64,000 bases of DNA from Microbacterium murale (GCF_030815955.1 NZ_JAUSXK010000001.1:4030001-4094000); one strand, 5' to 3'; shown: positions 8,620 through 19,083, counted from the stretch's first letter. Notes: a model not told the origin generated them from the letters alone. Translations and numbers: made by a program.

Positions 8620-8635
8620 GTAGAGCTGGCTCTAC
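8620..8635. promoter_or_regulatory. 16-bp perfect palindrome in the divergent ABC/kinase intergenic region
   Basis: GTAGAGC-TG-GCTCTAC, two 7-bp arms around a 2-base centre, lies in the 123-bp spacer between the ABC ATPase start (8562) and the sensor kinase start (8686). The dyad symmetry and position between divergent transcription units suit a binding site for a dimeric regulator such as the NarL-type response regulator of this module. No matching second site was found in the spacer. Function is inferred only. Confidence 0.4.
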
Positions 8636-8685
8636 TCTTCGCCACCGCGGCGCCGGATGGAACATCTGATCCGTAGGGTGGTGTC

Positions 8686-9966
8686 ATGGATCCGAGTAAC
8701 GCGGGCCAAGCGCTGGCACGCTCACCGTGGCGGTTCCTCACCAGTCGCTGGCCATGGCTGGCGCTGCTGTATCTCCTGCTCAGCGCGGTGATCGGCCTCG
8801 TCATGCTTCCTCTGGCCGTGCTCACCCTCCTCTTCGTCCCCTTGTGGGGCATCCTCATCGGGGCTGTGGAGCGCCGGCGCACGCGTCTGCTCGGCTTTCC
8901 GCCGCAGCGATCGGGACATGTCCGTGTGATCCGGGAGGAACGGCACAACTGGCTGGGCGTTCGCCTCACCGAGGCCGCCACATGGCGAGAGACCGGAGCG
9001 CTGCTCAGCGACGTGGTGCTGGGCCTGCTCTCCTTCGTTCTGCTGCTCTTCGAAGCCCTCAGCCTGTTCTTGCTCCTCTCGCTCGGCTTCATCGGCTCCC
9101 AGCGTCGCGCCGATGTGAATCTCTTCGGCGACGTCCACCTCGTGGTCGATCAGAGCACCTGGTGGTCGGTGATTCCGGTCGGAATCGTGTTGCTCCCGCT
9201 GTTCGGGTATCTGAATGCGCTGCTCGCCACCGGGCACGCCTTGATGCTGCGCGCACTCTGCGGGCCGCGCGAAGAGGAGCTCAGTCGGAACGTCGAGCGG
9301 CTCACCCGTTCGCGCGCCGCCCTCGTGCAGGCCTTCGAGGACGAACGCCGCCGCATCGAACGAGACCTTCACGATGGCGTGCAACAAGAGCTGGTCACGC
9401 TCGCCGCGCGGCTCGGGATGGTGAGCTTGGAGTTGGATGAACTCGCCGACCGCAACGCCGAAACCACAGCCGCCCGCCACGCCCTCGAGGCTGCGCAGGA
9501 TCAGGCAGAACACGCGATGGCAACACTGCGGCGAACCGTTCGCGGCATCCATCCCGCCGTACTCACCGACCACGGGCTCCGCGCGGCTTTGGACGAGTTG
9601 GCCGATCGTACCCCCGTTCCGCTCGAGCTCGACATCACCTCTCTCTCGCGAGTTGCTCCCGCGATAGAAACCGCCGCGTACTACCTCGTCACCGAGGCGA
9701 TCACCAATGCGGCCAAGCACACGGCCGCGTCCCGCGTTCACGTGCGGGCACAGGTCGCCTCGAGCACGGTCGATGTCACCGTCACCGACAACGGGCACGG
9801 CGGTGCCCGCGAAGAGGCCGGGACGGGTCTTCGCGGACTGCGCGAGCGCGTCGAGACGCTCGGGGGCAGCTTCGACCTCGTCAGTCCCGCCGGTGGGCCC
9901 ACCCAGCTGCACATGTCCGTGCCTCTGAAGGGGGAAGGTCGACACGATGCGCATACTGCTCGCTGA
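8686..9966 (+). CDS. Sensor histidine kinase (HisKA_3/NarX-DesK class)
   Basis: A 426-residue membrane kinase. The N-terminal ~190 residues hold two hairpins of hydrophobic segments (about 25-60 and 105-190) resembling the actinobacterial 'putative sensor' domain. Residues 218-235 carry the HisKA_3 box EDERRRIERDLHDG with phospho-acceptor His229, followed by a HATPase_c domain with EAITNAAKHTAAS (N box), VTDNGHGG (G1) and GTGLRGLRERVE (G2). It is therefore an intact kinase of the family that phosphorylates NarL/LuxR-type regulators, and the next gene encodes one with a 20-base overlap. The ATG at 8686 was kept although the ribosome binding site (GGGTGGTGTC) is weak. The signal sensed is unknown; the divergent exporter is the natural target. 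Confidence 0.9.
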   Translation: MDPSNAGQALARSPWRFLTSRWPWLALLYLLLSAVIGLVMLPLAVLTLLFVPLWGILIGAVERRRTRLLGFPPQRSGHVRVIREERHNWLGVRLTEAATWRETGALLSDVVLGLLSFVLLLFEALSLFLLLSLGFIGSQRRADVNLFGDVHLVVDQSTWWSVIPVGIVLLPLFGYLNALLATGHALMLRALCGPREEELSRNVERLTRSRAALVQAFEDERRRIERDLHDGVQQELVTLAARLGMVSLELDELADRNAETTAARHALEAAQDQAEHAMATLRRTVRGIHPAVLTDHGLRAALDELADRTPVPLELDITSLSRVAPAIETAAYYLVTEAITNAAKHTAASRVHVRAQVASSTVDVTVTDNGHGGAREEAGTGLRGLRERVETLGGSFDLVSPAGGPTQLHMSVPLKGEGRHDAHTAR

Positions 9967-10609
9967 GGATTCCACGCTGCTTCGCGAGGCACTCGTCGCG
10001 CTCCTGGAACGACTCGGTCACCAGGTCATCGCGGCGGCGACCACCGCGCCGCAGCTGTTGCAGGAGTTCATCCGCCTGCACGGGGAGAGCATGCACCCAG
10101 ACCTCGTCCTCACCGACGTGCGGATGCCGCCGGACAACAGCGACGACGGTCTGAGGACCGCTCTGCGAATTCGGGAGCTGTCGCCTGCCCAGCCCGTGAT
10201 GGTCCTGTCGCAGTACATCGCCGACACCTATGCCCGCGAGCTTCTCACTCTCCCGCAGGGTGCGATCGGCTATCTCTTGAAGGACCGGATCAATCGGGTG
10301 CGCGACTTCGCGCAAGCGCTGGACGTCGTCGCATCCGGTGGCACCGTCATCGACTCTGACGTCGTGCAGCATCTCCTGCGTGTACGGCCGCAAGGACCGC
10401 TCTCGACGCTCACGGGACGAGAGCGAGAAGTTCTCGCTCTCATGGCCGACGGCCGCTCCAACACGGAGATCGCTGCCGCGCTGGTGCTGACCGATGCCGC
10501 CATCAGCAAGCACATCGGCAACATCTTCCTCAAGCTCGGCCTGAGTCCCGTCGATGAGAACAGGCGGGTCAGAGCCGTGCTGGTCTACCTTCAGGCCGAA
10601 CCGCGCTGA
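9947..10609 (+). CDS. NarL/LuxR-family response regulator
   Basis: A 220-residue two-domain regulator. The receiver domain (about 1-125) has the acidic pocket E7-D8, phosphorylation site Asp57 in LVLTDVRMP, Ser in place of Thr in VMVLSQYI, and Lys in GYLLKDRI. The output domain (about 148-215) is a LuxR-type HTH with LTGREREVLALMADGRSN and AISKHIGNIFLKLGL. It begins inside the kinase gene (20-base overlap) with GAAGGTCG upstream. It most likely controls the divergent ABC exporter, possibly through the palindrome at 8620-8635. Its stop lies 13 bp from the stop of the intact ctaB, which marks the right border of the inserted module. Confidence 0.92.
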   Translation: MRILLAEDSTLLREALVALLERLGHQVIAAATTAPQLLQEFIRLHGESMHPDLVLTDVRMPPDNSDDGLRTALRIRELSPAQPVMVLSQYIADTYARELLTLPQGAIGYLLKDRINRVRDFAQALDVVASGGTVIDSDVVQHLLRVRPQGPLSTLTGREREVLALMADGRSNTEIAAALVLTDAAISKHIGNIFLKLGLSPVDENRRVRAVLVYLQAEPR

Positions 10610-10621
10610 TATGCACTGACC

Positions 10622-10734
10622 TCAGAACGGCAGCAGCGGGTCGACAGCCACGGCGACGAATATCAACGTCAAGTAGGTGATGGAGGCGTGGAACACCCGC
10701 ATCGGACGCGGGTTCGTTCCACGCACCGCCTGCG
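10622..10734. repeat. Right copy of the ctaB 3'-end direct repeat
   Basis: The final 113 bp of the intact ctaB, repeated at 6373-6482 in the same orientation (105 of 110 aligned bases identical, one 3-base gap). Between the two copies lie exactly the ABC permease, ABC ATPase, sensor kinase and response regulator genes. The two copies therefore define the borders of a 4.1-kb segment. Confidence 0.85.
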
Positions 10735-11527
10735 AATACAGCCGGTGCGACTCGTAGACGAACCAGCCACCGAACACCACGGCGGACACGGAGTACACGA
10801 GGCCCATGTCGGCGACCGGAATCAGCAGCAGCGAGCACGCGAGGGTGGCCCAGGCGTACAGAATGACCTGGAGCCCGACCTGTGACGCGTTGCGCGTGAC
10901 GCCGAGCATCGGAACGTCGGCGCCTTCGTAATCATCCCGGTACTTCATCGACAGCGGCCAGTAGTGCGCAGGCGTCCACAGGAACACCAGCGCGAACAGC
11001 ACGATGGCGGGCCATGCGACGTCACCGGTGACGGCCGACCAGCCGATCACCACCGGGAAGCAGCCTGCGATCCCGCCCCAGATGATGTTCTGCTCGGTAC
11101 GACGCTTGAGGATCATCGTGTAGATGACGACGTAGAAGAAGATCGCGGCGACTGACAGCGTCGCCGTCAGCCAGTTCGTCGTGGCGAGCAACCAGACAGT
11201 GGATGCGATCGCGAGGGTCCAGGAGAAGATCAGCGCTGCTCGCGGCGATATCTCACCCGTCACGAGCGGACGCTTCTCGGTGCGATGCATCTGCGCATCC
11301 ATGTCCCGGTCGAGATACATGTTGAACGATGCCGCAGATCCGGCGCTCATCGAGCCGCCGAACACGGTCGCCAGTACGAGCCAGAGGTTCGGCATCCCGC
11401 CCTCGGCGAGGAACATGACCGGCACGGTGGAGACGAGCAGAAGCTCGAGAACACGGGGCTTCGTCAGCGAGACATACGCCTTGATCGTCTGGCCGATCGG
11501 CCGTTTCACCGCCGTCGCCTCGGACAT
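10622..11527 (-). CDS. ctaB: Protoheme IX farnesyltransferase (heme O synthase) CtaB
   Basis: A 301-residue UbiA-family prenyltransferase that adds a farnesyl group to heme B to make heme O, the substrate of CtaA. It has about nine hydrophobic segments and both Asp-rich motifs: [19 protein letters not shown] near residues 70-88 and [15 protein letters not shown] near 200-215, plus [18 protein letters not shown] at the N-terminus. ATG at 11527 gives the usual [12 protein letters not shown] start; a GTG ten codons upstream (11557) is an alternative, and the GGGAGG motif lies between them. It is divergent from tkt. The last 113 bp are duplicated at 6373-6482, but this copy is complete. Confidence 0.95.
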   Translation of the reverse strand: MSEATAVKRPIGQTIKAYVSLTKPRVLELLLVSTVPVMFLAEGGMPNLWLVLATVFGGSMSAGSAASFNMYLDRDMDAQMHRTEKRPLVTGEISPRAALIFSWTLAIASTVWLLATTNWLTATLSVAAIFFYVVIYTMILKRRTEQNIIWGGIAGCFPVVIGWSAVTGDVAWPAIVLFALVFLWTPAHYWPLSMKYRDDYEGADVPMLGVTRNASQVGLQVILYAWATLACSLLLIPVADMGLVYSVSAVVFGGWFVYESHRLYSQAVRGTNPRPMRVFHASITYLTLIFVAVAVDPLLPF

Positions 11528-11640
11528 AGTCGAGATATCGATCGCCTCCCAGCGCACACTCCGCCAACCCTCTCATTCTAGGCCACGGGTATTCGCGCGG
11601 ATGACGTCACGGCGTCCGTTTCCTCACATATCACGCGACG

Positions 11641-11669
11641 TAATGTGAATGAACCAAGCCCGCTATGCT
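11641..11669 (+). promoter_or_regulatory. Possible tkt-operon promoter
   Basis: TATGCT at 11664-11669 with TAATGT 17 bp upstream (11641-11646) is the best promoter-like pair in the ctaB-tkt spacer. The -35 matches poorly, so this is tentative. It would give a transcript with roughly 85 untranslated bases before the tkt ATG. I saw no other notable structure in the 233-bp spacer. Confidence 0.3.
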
Positions 11670-11760
11670 GAAATCACTCGCGCGCCCGGCGCTGTGCTCC
11701 TGTCCGTGACGATGCGGAGGCGCAGGGAATTCGGGCGCCCTCGTAACCGTTGGAAAGGGC

Positions 11761-13863
11761 ATGACCTTGTCGGAATTGCAGTGGGAAGAGATTGACCGGC
11801 GCGCGGTGGACACCGCACGGATTCTGGCGGCGGATGCCGTCGAGAAGGTCGGCAACGGTCACCCTGGCACGGCGATGAGCCTCGCGCCTCTCGCCTACCT
11901 CCTCTACCAGCGCGTTCTGCGCCACGACCCGACCGACACCGATTGGCTGGGCCGCGACCGCTTCATCCTCTCCGCGGGCCACTCCTCGCTGACGCAGTAC
12001 GTCCAGCTCTACCTGGGCGGCTTCGGACTCGAACTCGATGACCTCAAGTCGCTGCGCACGTGGGGATCGAAGACGCCTGGTCACCCCGAGTACGGGCACA
12101 CCAAGGGCGTGGAGATCACGACCGGTCCTCTCGGCCAGGGCCTCGCATCCGCCGTCGGGTTCGCCTATGCATCCCGCTACGAGCGTGGACTGTTCGACCC
12201 TGAGGCCGCTGCGGGTACGAGCCCGTTCGATCACTTCGTGTACGTGATCGCCGGCGACGGCGACCTGCAGGAGGGCATCACCAGCGAGGCGGGCTCGCTC
12301 GCCGGTCACCAGCAGCTCGGCAACCTCATCACCTTCTACGACTCCAACCAGATCTCGATCGAGGACGACACGAATGTCGCCTTCACCGAAGACGTCGCCG
12401 CACGCTACGAGGCCTACGGCTGGCATGTGCAGACGATCGACTGGAAGAAGAGCGGCGAGTACGTCGAAGACGTCGCCGAGCTGTTCGCGGCCGTCGAGGC
12501 GGCGAAGGGCGAGACCGACAAGCCGTCGCTCATCATCCTGAAGACGATCATCGGCTGGCCGTCGCCCGGCAAGCAGAACAGCGGCAAGATCCATGGTTCA
12601 GCGCTCGGCGCCGACGAGCTCGCCGCGACCAAGAAGGTCCTCGGGTTCGACCCGGAGGAGACCTTCGTCGTCGCAGACGACGTGATCGCGCACACCCGCG
12701 CTCTCGCCGACCGCGCCGCCGAGGTCCGCGCCGCCTGGCAGAAGTCGTTCGACGCCTGGGCCGACGCGAACCCCGAGCGCAAGACGTTGCTCGACCGGCT
12801 CGAGGCGAAAGACCTTCCCGCCGATATCGCCTCCGCCCTGCCTGTCTTCGAAGCAGGCAAGGAAGTCTCCACGCGCGCAGCCTCCGGCCAGGTCATCAAC
12901 GCCCTCGCTGCCGAGCTGCCGGAGCTGTGGGGCGGTTCCGCCGATCTCGCGGAATCGAACCTCACCACCATCAAGGGCGCGAAATCGTTCATCCCGTCCG
13001 AGTGGTCCACCCATGAATGGTCCGGCTCGCCCTACGGGCGAGTGCTGCACTTCGGCATCCGCGAGCACGCCATGGGCGCGATCATCAACGGCATCGTGCT
13101 GCACGGCCCGACGCGCGCCTTCGGCGGAACCTTCCTCATCTTCAGCGACTACATGCGTCCGTCGGTCCGCCTCGCCGCGCTGATGAACATCCCCAGCATC
13201 TTCGTCTGGACGCACGACTCCGTCGCGCTCGGCGAAGACGGTCCGACCCACCAGCCAATCGAGCAGCTCGCGACACTGCGCGCCATCCCGAACTTCACCG
13301 TGGTGCGGCCGGCAGACGCGAACGAGACCTCGGTCGTCTGGCTCGAGCTTCTTCGCCGCCACGCGGGCCCCGCTGGTATCGCGCTGACGCGCCAGAACAT
13401 CCCGGTGTTCGCACGCGGAGCAGGCGCGGCATCCGGCGACACCTTCGCGTCAGCCGACAACGCGACCAAGGGCGCCTACGTGCTCGCCGAGGCGCCGAAC
13501 GGCACGCCGGACGTCATCCTCATCGCCACCGGCTCCGAAGTCCAGCTCGCGGTCGCCGCTCGCGAGACACTGGCAGCCGACGGCATCAACGCCCGTGTCG
13601 TGTCCGCTCCGTCGCTGGAGTGGTTCGACGAACAGGATGCCGCATACCGCGAGTCGGTCCTGCCGGCAGCGGTTGCCGCACGTGTCTCCGTGGAGGCAGG
13701 TTCTGACCTCACCTGGCGCGGCATCGTCGGCGACAACGGCCGCTCCGTCGCTATCGATCACTTCGGCGCATCCGCCGACTACAAGACGCTGTTCCAGGAA
13801 TTCGGCATCACCACCGAGGCCGTCGTCGAGGCGGCACGCGCAACTGTCAAGGAGAACGCATGA
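11761..13863 (+). CDS. tkt: Transketolase
   Basis: Thiamine diphosphate enzyme of the non-oxidative pentose-phosphate pathway, moving two-carbon units between ketoses and aldoses. At 700 residues it is full length. Motifs: [19 protein letters not shown] near residues 31-49, [18 protein letters not shown] near 112-129, the ThDP/metal motif [13 protein letters not shown] near 164-176, and the substrate region [17 protein letters not shown] near 484-500. The ATG follows TTGGAAAGGGC. It is the first gene of a six-gene sugar-phosphate operon and its TGA overlaps the tal ATG by four bases. Confidence 0.97.
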   Translation: MTLSELQWEEIDRRAVDTARILAADAVEKVGNGHPGTAMSLAPLAYLLYQRVLRHDPTDTDWLGRDRFILSAGHSSLTQYVQLYLGGFGLELDDLKSLRTWGSKTPGHPEYGHTKGVEITTGPLGQGLASAVGFAYASRYERGLFDPEAAAGTSPFDHFVYVIAGDGDLQEGITSEAGSLAGHQQLGNLITFYDSNQISIEDDTNVAFTEDVAARYEAYGWHVQTIDWKKSGEYVEDVAELFAAVEAAKGETDKPSLIILKTIIGWPSPGKQNSGKIHGSALGADELAATKKVLGFDPEETFVVADDVIAHTRALADRAAEVRAAWQKSFDAWADANPERKTLLDRLEAKDLPADIASALPVFEAGKEVSTRAASGQVINALAAELPELWGGSADLAESNLTTIKGAKSFIPSEWSTHEWSGSPYGRVLHFGIREHAMGAIINGIVLHGPTRAFGGTFLIFSDYMRPSVRLAALMNIPSIFVWTHDSVALGEDGPTHQPIEQLATLRAIPNFTVVRPADANETSVVWLELLRRHAGPAGIALTRQNIPVFARGAGAASGDTFASADNATKGAYVLAEAPNGTPDVILIATGSEVQLAVAARETLAADGINARVVSAPSLEWFDEQDAAYRESVLPAAVAARVSVEAGSDLTWRGIVGDNGRSVAIDHFGASADYKTLFQEFGITTEAVVEAARATVKENA

Positions 13864-14972
13864 GCACCCCCACCGCAGACCTCGCAGCCGCAGGCGTCAG
13901 CATCTGGCTGGATGACCTCTCCCGCACCCGCATCAATTCCGGCAACCTCGCCGAGCTGATCGAGTCCCGCAACGTCGTGGGCGTCACCACGAACCCGACC
14001 ATCTTCGCCGGGGCGATCACCAACCCCGACGACACGTCGTACGACGCGCAGGTCACCGAACTGGCCGCTTCCGGTGCGACCGCCGAGGAGGCCGTCTTCG
14101 CGGCCACCACTCAGGACGTCGGCGCCGCACTCGACGTGTTCCGTCCCGTCTGGGAGCAGTCCGGACACGTCGACGGCCGTGTCTCGATCGAGGTCTCCCC
14201 CGACCTCGCGCACGACACCGAGGGAACCGTCGCTCAGGCCAAGCAGCTGTGGGCGAAGATCGACCGCCCGAACCTGCTCGTGAAGATCCCGGCGACCAAG
14301 GCCGGTCTTCCCGCGATCACTGAAGCGATCGCGAACGGGATCAGCGTCAACGTCACTCTGATCTTCAGCCTCGAGCGCTACGCAGACGTCATCGATGCTT
14401 ACCTCACCGGGCTCGAGCGCGCACACAGCGGCGACTTCGATCTGGCGAGCATCCATTCCGTGGCGTCCTTCTTCGTGTCGCGCGTCGACAGCGAGACCGA
14501 CAAGCGCCTCGAAGCCATCGGCACAGATGAGGCACTCGCGCTCAAGAGCAAAGCCGGTCTGGCCAACGCACGCCTCGCGTACGAACTGTTCGAGAAGAAG
14601 TTCGCCGAGAAGCGTGCGCAGGATCTCATCGCTCTGGGCGCCAACCCGCAGCGTCCGCTGTGGGCCTCAACCGGTGTCAAGGACCCGGCGCTGCCCGACA
14701 CCCTGTACGTGACCGAGCTCGTCGCGCAGGGCGTCGTCAACACGATGCCGGAGAAGACCCTCCAGGCCACCTTCGATCATGGCGTCATCACCGGCGACAC
14801 GATCACCGGTGGCTACGACGAGGCCCGTGAGGTCTTCGCCGGACTCGAGAAGGTCGGCGTCGACTTCGCCGATGTCACTCAGGTGCTCGAAGATGAGGGC
14901 GTCGCGAAGTTCATCGACTCCTGGCATGACCTGCTCACCCAGGTGGCCGAGGGGCTCGAGGCTCAGCGATGA
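13860..14972 (+). CDS. tal: Transaldolase
   Basis: Class I aldolase-type enzyme that transfers a dihydroxyacetone unit between sedoheptulose 7-phosphate and glyceraldehyde 3-phosphate. The 370-residue length is that of the long actinobacterial/cyanobacterial type. Visible motifs are [14 protein letters not shown] near residues 40-53, [13 protein letters not shown] near 108-120, and the Schiff-base lysine K142 in [12 protein letters not shown]. The ATG overlaps the tkt stop (ATGA) and the TGA overlaps the pgi ATG in the same way, indicating tight translational coupling. Confidence 0.97.
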   Translation: MSTPTADLAAAGVSIWLDDLSRTRINSGNLAELIESRNVVGVTTNPTIFAGAITNPDDTSYDAQVTELAASGATAEEAVFAATTQDVGAALDVFRPVWEQSGHVDGRVSIEVSPDLAHDTEGTVAQAKQLWAKIDRPNLLVKIPATKAGLPAITEAIANGISVNVTLIFSLERYADVIDAYLTGLERAHSGDFDLASIHSVASFFVSRVDSETDKRLEAIGTDEALALKSKAGLANARLAYELFEKKFAEKRAQDLIALGANPQRPLWASTGVKDPALPDTLYVTELVAQGVVNTMPEKTLQATFDHGVITGDTITGGYDEAREVFAGLEKVGVDFADVTQVLEDEGVAKFIDSWHDLLTQVAEGLEAQR

Positions 14973-16576
14973 CGTTCTCGATCCACGCCTCGGGCGCGGC
15001 GAAGTCCGCGATCGACGAGGTCGTTCCCCGGCTGGTCGGCGATTTGATCGCCTCCCGCATCACCGGGTTCGACTCGACCCTGTGGGGCGAAGCTGCCGAA
15101 GAAGAGGCGGCCAAGCGTCTCGGATGGGTCGAGGCCGTCTCGGTGTCACGTCCCCTGGTTCCGGAGATCGTCGCGCTCCGCGATGAGCTGCACGCCAAAG
15201 GTGTGAACCGCGTGGTCCTCGCCGGCATGGGCGGATCATCGCTCGCGCCCGAGGTCATCACGCAGACCGCCGGTGTGGCACTCACGATCCTCGATTCGAC
15301 GGCGCCAGGACAGGTGCTCGCCGCATTGGACGAGGGCCTCGAGCAGACCGTCCTGGTCGTCTCATCGAAGTCGGGCTCCACCGTCGAGACCGATTCTCAG
15401 CGCCGCACTTTCGAAGCGGCGTTCCGCGACCTGGGCATCGATCCCGTTGAACGCATCGTCGTCGTCACCGACCCGGGCTCGCCTCTGGACGCCTCTGCGC
15501 GCGAAGCGGGCTATCGCGTGTTCAACGCCGACCCGAACGTCGGCGGTCGCTACTCCGCCCTCACCGCTTTCGGCCTTGTCCCGTCCGGCCTCGCCGGCGC
15601 CGACATCTCCGAGCTGCTCGACGAGGCTGAGGCCACGCTGCTGCAGGTCGCCGTCGACGCAGCCGACAATCCGGCGCTGCGCCTCGGCGCAGCCATCGCC
15701 GGCACGAATCCACGTCGCGACAAGCTGGGTCTGATCACCGACGGCACGCATATCAACGGACTGCCGGATTGGATCGAGCAGCTCATCGCCGAGTCCACCG
15801 GCAAGGACGGCACCGGCATCCTGCCCGTCGTCCTGCTCCCCGTTTCGCCGGAGCTGGATGATGTCCCCGCCGACCTGCAGATCGTGCGGCTCGTCGACGA
15901 TGCGAACGAGTTCCACCTGCGTGAGCGTCATCAGGGCGAGATCCTCGTGAGCGGATCGCTCGGTGCGAACCTGATCGTCTGGGAGTACGCCACCGCGATC
16001 GCCGGCTACCTGCTCGGAATCGATCCGTTCAACCAGCCGGACGTCGAGTCGGCCAAGGTCGCGACCCGCGGGCTGCTGGATGCGCGTCCGGAGCCGACGG
16101 CCCCCGCGTTCGTCGAGAGCGGTATCGAGGTCCGCGTGTCGGATCCGGCTCTTGCCGCCTCCGGCAACATCGAGGCTGTGCTGGACGCACTCTGGGCACA
16201 GCTGCCGGAAGACGGGTACGTGTCGATCCAGGCCTACGTCAACCGTCTCGAGCTGCCGCAGCTGCAGGGCCTGCGCGAACTGGTCGCGGCCGATTCCGGT
16301 CGTCCGACCACGTTCGGCTGGGGACCGCGGTTCCTGCATTCGACCGGTCAGTACCACAAGGGTGGTCCGGCCCAGGGCGTGTTCCTGCAGATCCTGGAAC
16401 GCACCGACGTCGATCTGGAGATCCCCGAGCGTCCGTTCACATTCGGTCAGCTCATCCAGGCGCAGGCTGCCGGCGATGCCGGCGTGCTCGCCGAGCATGG
16501 TCGCCCTGTCGTCTCACTGACGATCACAGAAGACTCGGCTGACGTCCTCGCCCTGTTCGAAGCCGCCCAGAAGTAG
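14969..16576 (+). CDS. pgi: Glucose-6-phosphate isomerase
   Basis: A 535-residue sugar isomerase interconverting glucose 6-phosphate and fructose 6-phosphate, linking glycolysis to the pentose-phosphate genes around it. It contains [15 protein letters not shown] near residues 82-96, the phosphate-binding [14 protein letters not shown] near 129-142, [16 protein letters not shown] near 190-205, and the C-terminal [16 protein letters not shown] near 450-465. The sequence belongs to the divergent actinobacterial lineage that sits beside tal, not the E. coli-like type with SIGGSDLGP. It begins with ATG in an ATGA overlap with tal; zwf follows after 22 bases. Confidence 0.93.
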   Translation: MTFSIHASGAAKSAIDEVVPRLVGDLIASRITGFDSTLWGEAAEEEAAKRLGWVEAVSVSRPLVPEIVALRDELHAKGVNRVVLAGMGGSSLAPEVITQTAGVALTILDSTAPGQVLAALDEGLEQTVLVVSSKSGSTVETDSQRRTFEAAFRDLGIDPVERIVVVTDPGSPLDASAREAGYRVFNADPNVGGRYSALTAFGLVPSGLAGADISELLDEAEATLLQVAVDAADNPALRLGAAIAGTNPRRDKLGLITDGTHINGLPDWIEQLIAESTGKDGTGILPVVLLPVSPELDDVPADLQIVRLVDDANEFHLRERHQGEILVSGSLGANLIVWEYATAIAGYLLGIDPFNQPDVESAKVATRGLLDARPEPTAPAFVESGIEVRVSDPALAASGNIEAVLDALWAQLPEDGYVSIQAYVNRLELPQLQGLRELVAADSGRPTTFGWGPRFLHSTGQYHKGGPAQGVFLQILERTDVDLEIPERPFTFGQLIQAQAAGDAGVLAEHGRPVVSLTITEDSADVLALFEAAQK

Positions 16577-16598
16577 TCCGTAGGAGAATCCCCCGCCG

Positions 16599-18146
16599 AT
16601 GTCCGTTCCCGTATCACGCGGCCACAATCCGCTGCGCGACCCAGACGACCGTCGCCTCAATCGCATCGCAGGTCCCAGCGCGCTGGTGATCTTCGGTGTG
16701 ACCGGTGACCTGTCGCGCAAGAAGCTCATGCCAGCGGTGTACGACCTGGCGAACCGCGGACTGCTGCCGCCCGGGTTCGCCCTCGTCGGCTTCGCCCGCC
16801 GCGACTGGGAAGACCAGGACTTCGCCCAAGTGGTCTACGACGCGGTGAAGCAGCACGCGCGCACCGAGTTCCGCGAGGAGACCTGGCAACAGTTGTTGCA
16901 GGGCATCCGGTTCGTCTCGGGCGAATTCGACAATCCTGAGTCCTTCGTGAAACTGCGCGATACCGTCGAGAAGCTCGACATCGAACGCGGCACGATGGGA
17001 AATCACGCGTACTACCTGTCGATTCCTCCGAAGTCCTTCCCCATCGTCACGAAGCAGCTGAAGGACTCCGGACTCGTCGGCGACGACCACGGAGACGAGC
17101 GTTGGCGCCGCGTGGTGATCGAGAAGCCGTTCGGCCACGACCTCGATTCGGCTCGCGACCTGAACGAGGCACTCGAGGTCGCGTTCCCCGCCGATGCGAT
17201 CTTCCGCATCGACCACTACCTCGGCAAGGAGACGGTGCAGAACATCCTCGCGCTCCGTTTCGCGAACGAGCTGTACGAGCCGATCTGGAACCGCAACTAC
17301 GTCGACCATGTGCAGATCACGATGGCGGAAGACATCGGAGTGGGTGGTCGCGCCGGGTATTACGACGGCGTCGGCGCTGCGCGTGACGTCATCCAGAATC
17401 ACCTGCTGCAGCTTCTCGCACTCACTGCGATGGAGGAGCCGATCAGCCTGAGCGCTGAGCACCTGCGCGCAGAGAAGGAGAAGGTGCTCGCAGCGGTCAC
17501 TCTTCCCGACGACCTCTCCCTCGCCACCGCACGCGGCCAGTACGCCGGCGGTTGGCAGGGCGGCGAACAGGTCACCGGCTTCCTCGACGAAGACGGGATG
17601 AATCCGGAGTCGACCACGGAGACGTATGCCGCGATCAAGCTCGACATCAATACGCGGCGTTGGGCGGATGTTCCGTTCTACCTGCGCACCGGCAAACGGC
17701 TCGGTCGGCGTGTCACGGAGATCGCCGTGGTCTTCAAGCGCGCACCGCAGCATCTCTTCGGGCGGACGAACACGGCTGAGCTCGGTCAGAACGCTCTCGT
17801 CATCCGCGTGCAGCCCGACGAAGGCGTCACGATCCGGTTCGGATCCAAGATTCCCGGCGCGGGCAGCAACGTCCGCGACGTGACGATGGACTTCGGATAC
17901 GGTCACGCCTTCACCGAGGCCAGCCCTGAAGCATACGAGCGGCTCATCCTGGACGTGCTCCTCGGAGACCCGCCCCTGTTCCCGCGCCATGAAGAAGTCG
18001 AGCTGTCCTGGAAGATCCTCGACCCCATCGAGGAGTACTGGGCATCGCAGAAGACGCCGGTGGAGCAGTACGCCCCCGGCTCCTGGGGTCCGGCATCCGC
18101 TGATGCCCTCCTTGCCCGCGACGGACGAGTCTGGAGACGACCGTGA
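16599..18146 (+). CDS. zwf: Glucose-6-phosphate 1-dehydrogenase
   Basis: First, NADPH-producing step of the oxidative pentose-phosphate pathway. The 515 residues have the nucleotide-binding GVTGDLSRKKLMPAVYDL near 33-50, EKPFGHDLDSA near 175-185, and the active-site signature RIDHYLGKETVQN near 203-215, followed by the RNYVDHVQITMAE dimer region. The ATG at 16599 follows TAGGAGAATC at good spacing. Its stop overlaps the opcA GTG by four bases, so the dehydrogenase and its assembly protein are made together. Confidence 0.97.
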   Translation: MSVPVSRGHNPLRDPDDRRLNRIAGPSALVIFGVTGDLSRKKLMPAVYDLANRGLLPPGFALVGFARRDWEDQDFAQVVYDAVKQHARTEFREETWQQLLQGIRFVSGEFDNPESFVKLRDTVEKLDIERGTMGNHAYYLSIPPKSFPIVTKQLKDSGLVGDDHGDERWRRVVIEKPFGHDLDSARDLNEALEVAFPADAIFRIDHYLGKETVQNILALRFANELYEPIWNRNYVDHVQITMAEDIGVGGRAGYYDGVGAARDVIQNHLLQLLALTAMEEPISLSAEHLRAEKEKVLAAVTLPDDLSLATARGQYAGGWQGGEQVTGFLDEDGMNPESTTETYAAIKLDINTRRWADVPFYLRTGKRLGRRVTEIAVVFKRAPQHLFGRTNTAELGQNALVIRVQPDEGVTIRFGSKIPGAGSNVRDVTMDFGYGHAFTEASPEAYERLILDVLLGDPPLFPRHEEVELSWKILDPIEEYWASQKTPVEQYAPGSWGPASADALLARDGRVWRRP

Positions 18147-19078
18147 TCATCGAACTTCCCGACACGACCGTGAGCCAGGTCGCCAAGCATCTCGTCAAGA
18201 TGCGCGAAGAGGGCGGCGCGGTCGCACTCGGCCGTGTGTTGACGCTGGTCATCTCCGCGCGAGAGAGCGTGGTGGAGGAAGCCATCGAGGCGGCGAACGA
18301 CGCCTCGCGTGAGCATCCGATGCGCGTGATCGTTCTCACAGAACGCGACGGCGACGCACGTCTTGACGCGCAGATCCGCGTCGGCGGTGACGCCGGAGCG
18401 AGCGAGGTCGTCGTGCTCCGCGCGCAGGGAGACGCTGCCAGCAACGAGGAGAGCCTCCTCACCGGCCTTCTGCTGCCAGACGCTCCCGTGGTCGCGTGGT
18501 GGCCGGATGACGCTCCGGAGGAGCCTTCTGCCACCCCGCTCGGGCGCATCGCCCAACGCCGCATCACCGACGCCGCCACCGCCAAGGACGTCCGTGCGCA
18601 GATCGAGTCCCTCGGGCGCTCCCATGCTCCCGGCGACACCGACCTTGCATGGACCCGTCTCACCCACTGGCGCGAACAGCTCGCGGCAGTGCTCGACCAG
18701 CCGCCGTTCGAAGATGTGACGGCCGCCGAGGTTCGCGGTGCGGCTTCCTCGCCATCCACTGCGCTGCTCGCGGCCTGGCTGCAGCTCGCCCTCGACGTTC
18801 CGGTCCGATGGGCGTACGAGAAGCGCGAAGAATGGGACCACGGCATCAAGTCGGTCCGTCTCAGTCGTGCGAGCGGCGACATCCTGCTGGAGCGCCCCGT
18901 CCCCGGCGACGCCGTGCTCACACAGCCCGGCCAGCCGCACCACGACCTGCATCTGCCTCGTCGCACGCTTCGGGAGTGCCTGGCAGAGGAGTTGCGCCGC
19001 CTGGATCCCGATGTCCTGTACGGTCGAGTCATCACCGAGGGCTGGGAGAAGCTGGGTCCGCCCGAGACCGGAGAGTGA
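18143..19078 (+). CDS. opcA: Glucose-6-phosphate dehydrogenase assembly protein OpcA
   Basis: A 311-residue OpcA-family protein, known in cyanobacteria and actinobacteria as an allosteric or assembly partner of glucose-6-phosphate dehydrogenase. The N-terminus MIIELPDTTVSQVAKHLVKM and the central LPDAPVVAWWPDDAPE block near residues 110-125, then RITDA, fit the family. The GTG start lies in a GTGA overlap with zwf, so production is coupled to its partner. It is followed by pgl after five bases. Confidence 0.94.
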   Translation: MIIELPDTTVSQVAKHLVKMREEGGAVALGRVLTLVISARESVVEEAIEAANDASREHPMRVIVLTERDGDARLDAQIRVGGDAGASEVVVLRAQGDAASNEESLLTGLLLPDAPVVAWWPDDAPEEPSATPLGRIAQRRITDAATAKDVRAQIESLGRSHAPGDTDLAWTRLTHWREQLAAVLDQPPFEDVTAAEVRGAASSPSTALLAAWLQLALDVPVRWAYEKREEWDHGIKSVRLSRASGDILLERPVPGDAVLTQPGQPHHDLHLPRRTLRECLAEELRRLDPDVLYGRVITEGWEKLGPPETGE

Positions 19079-19083
19079 GCGAC

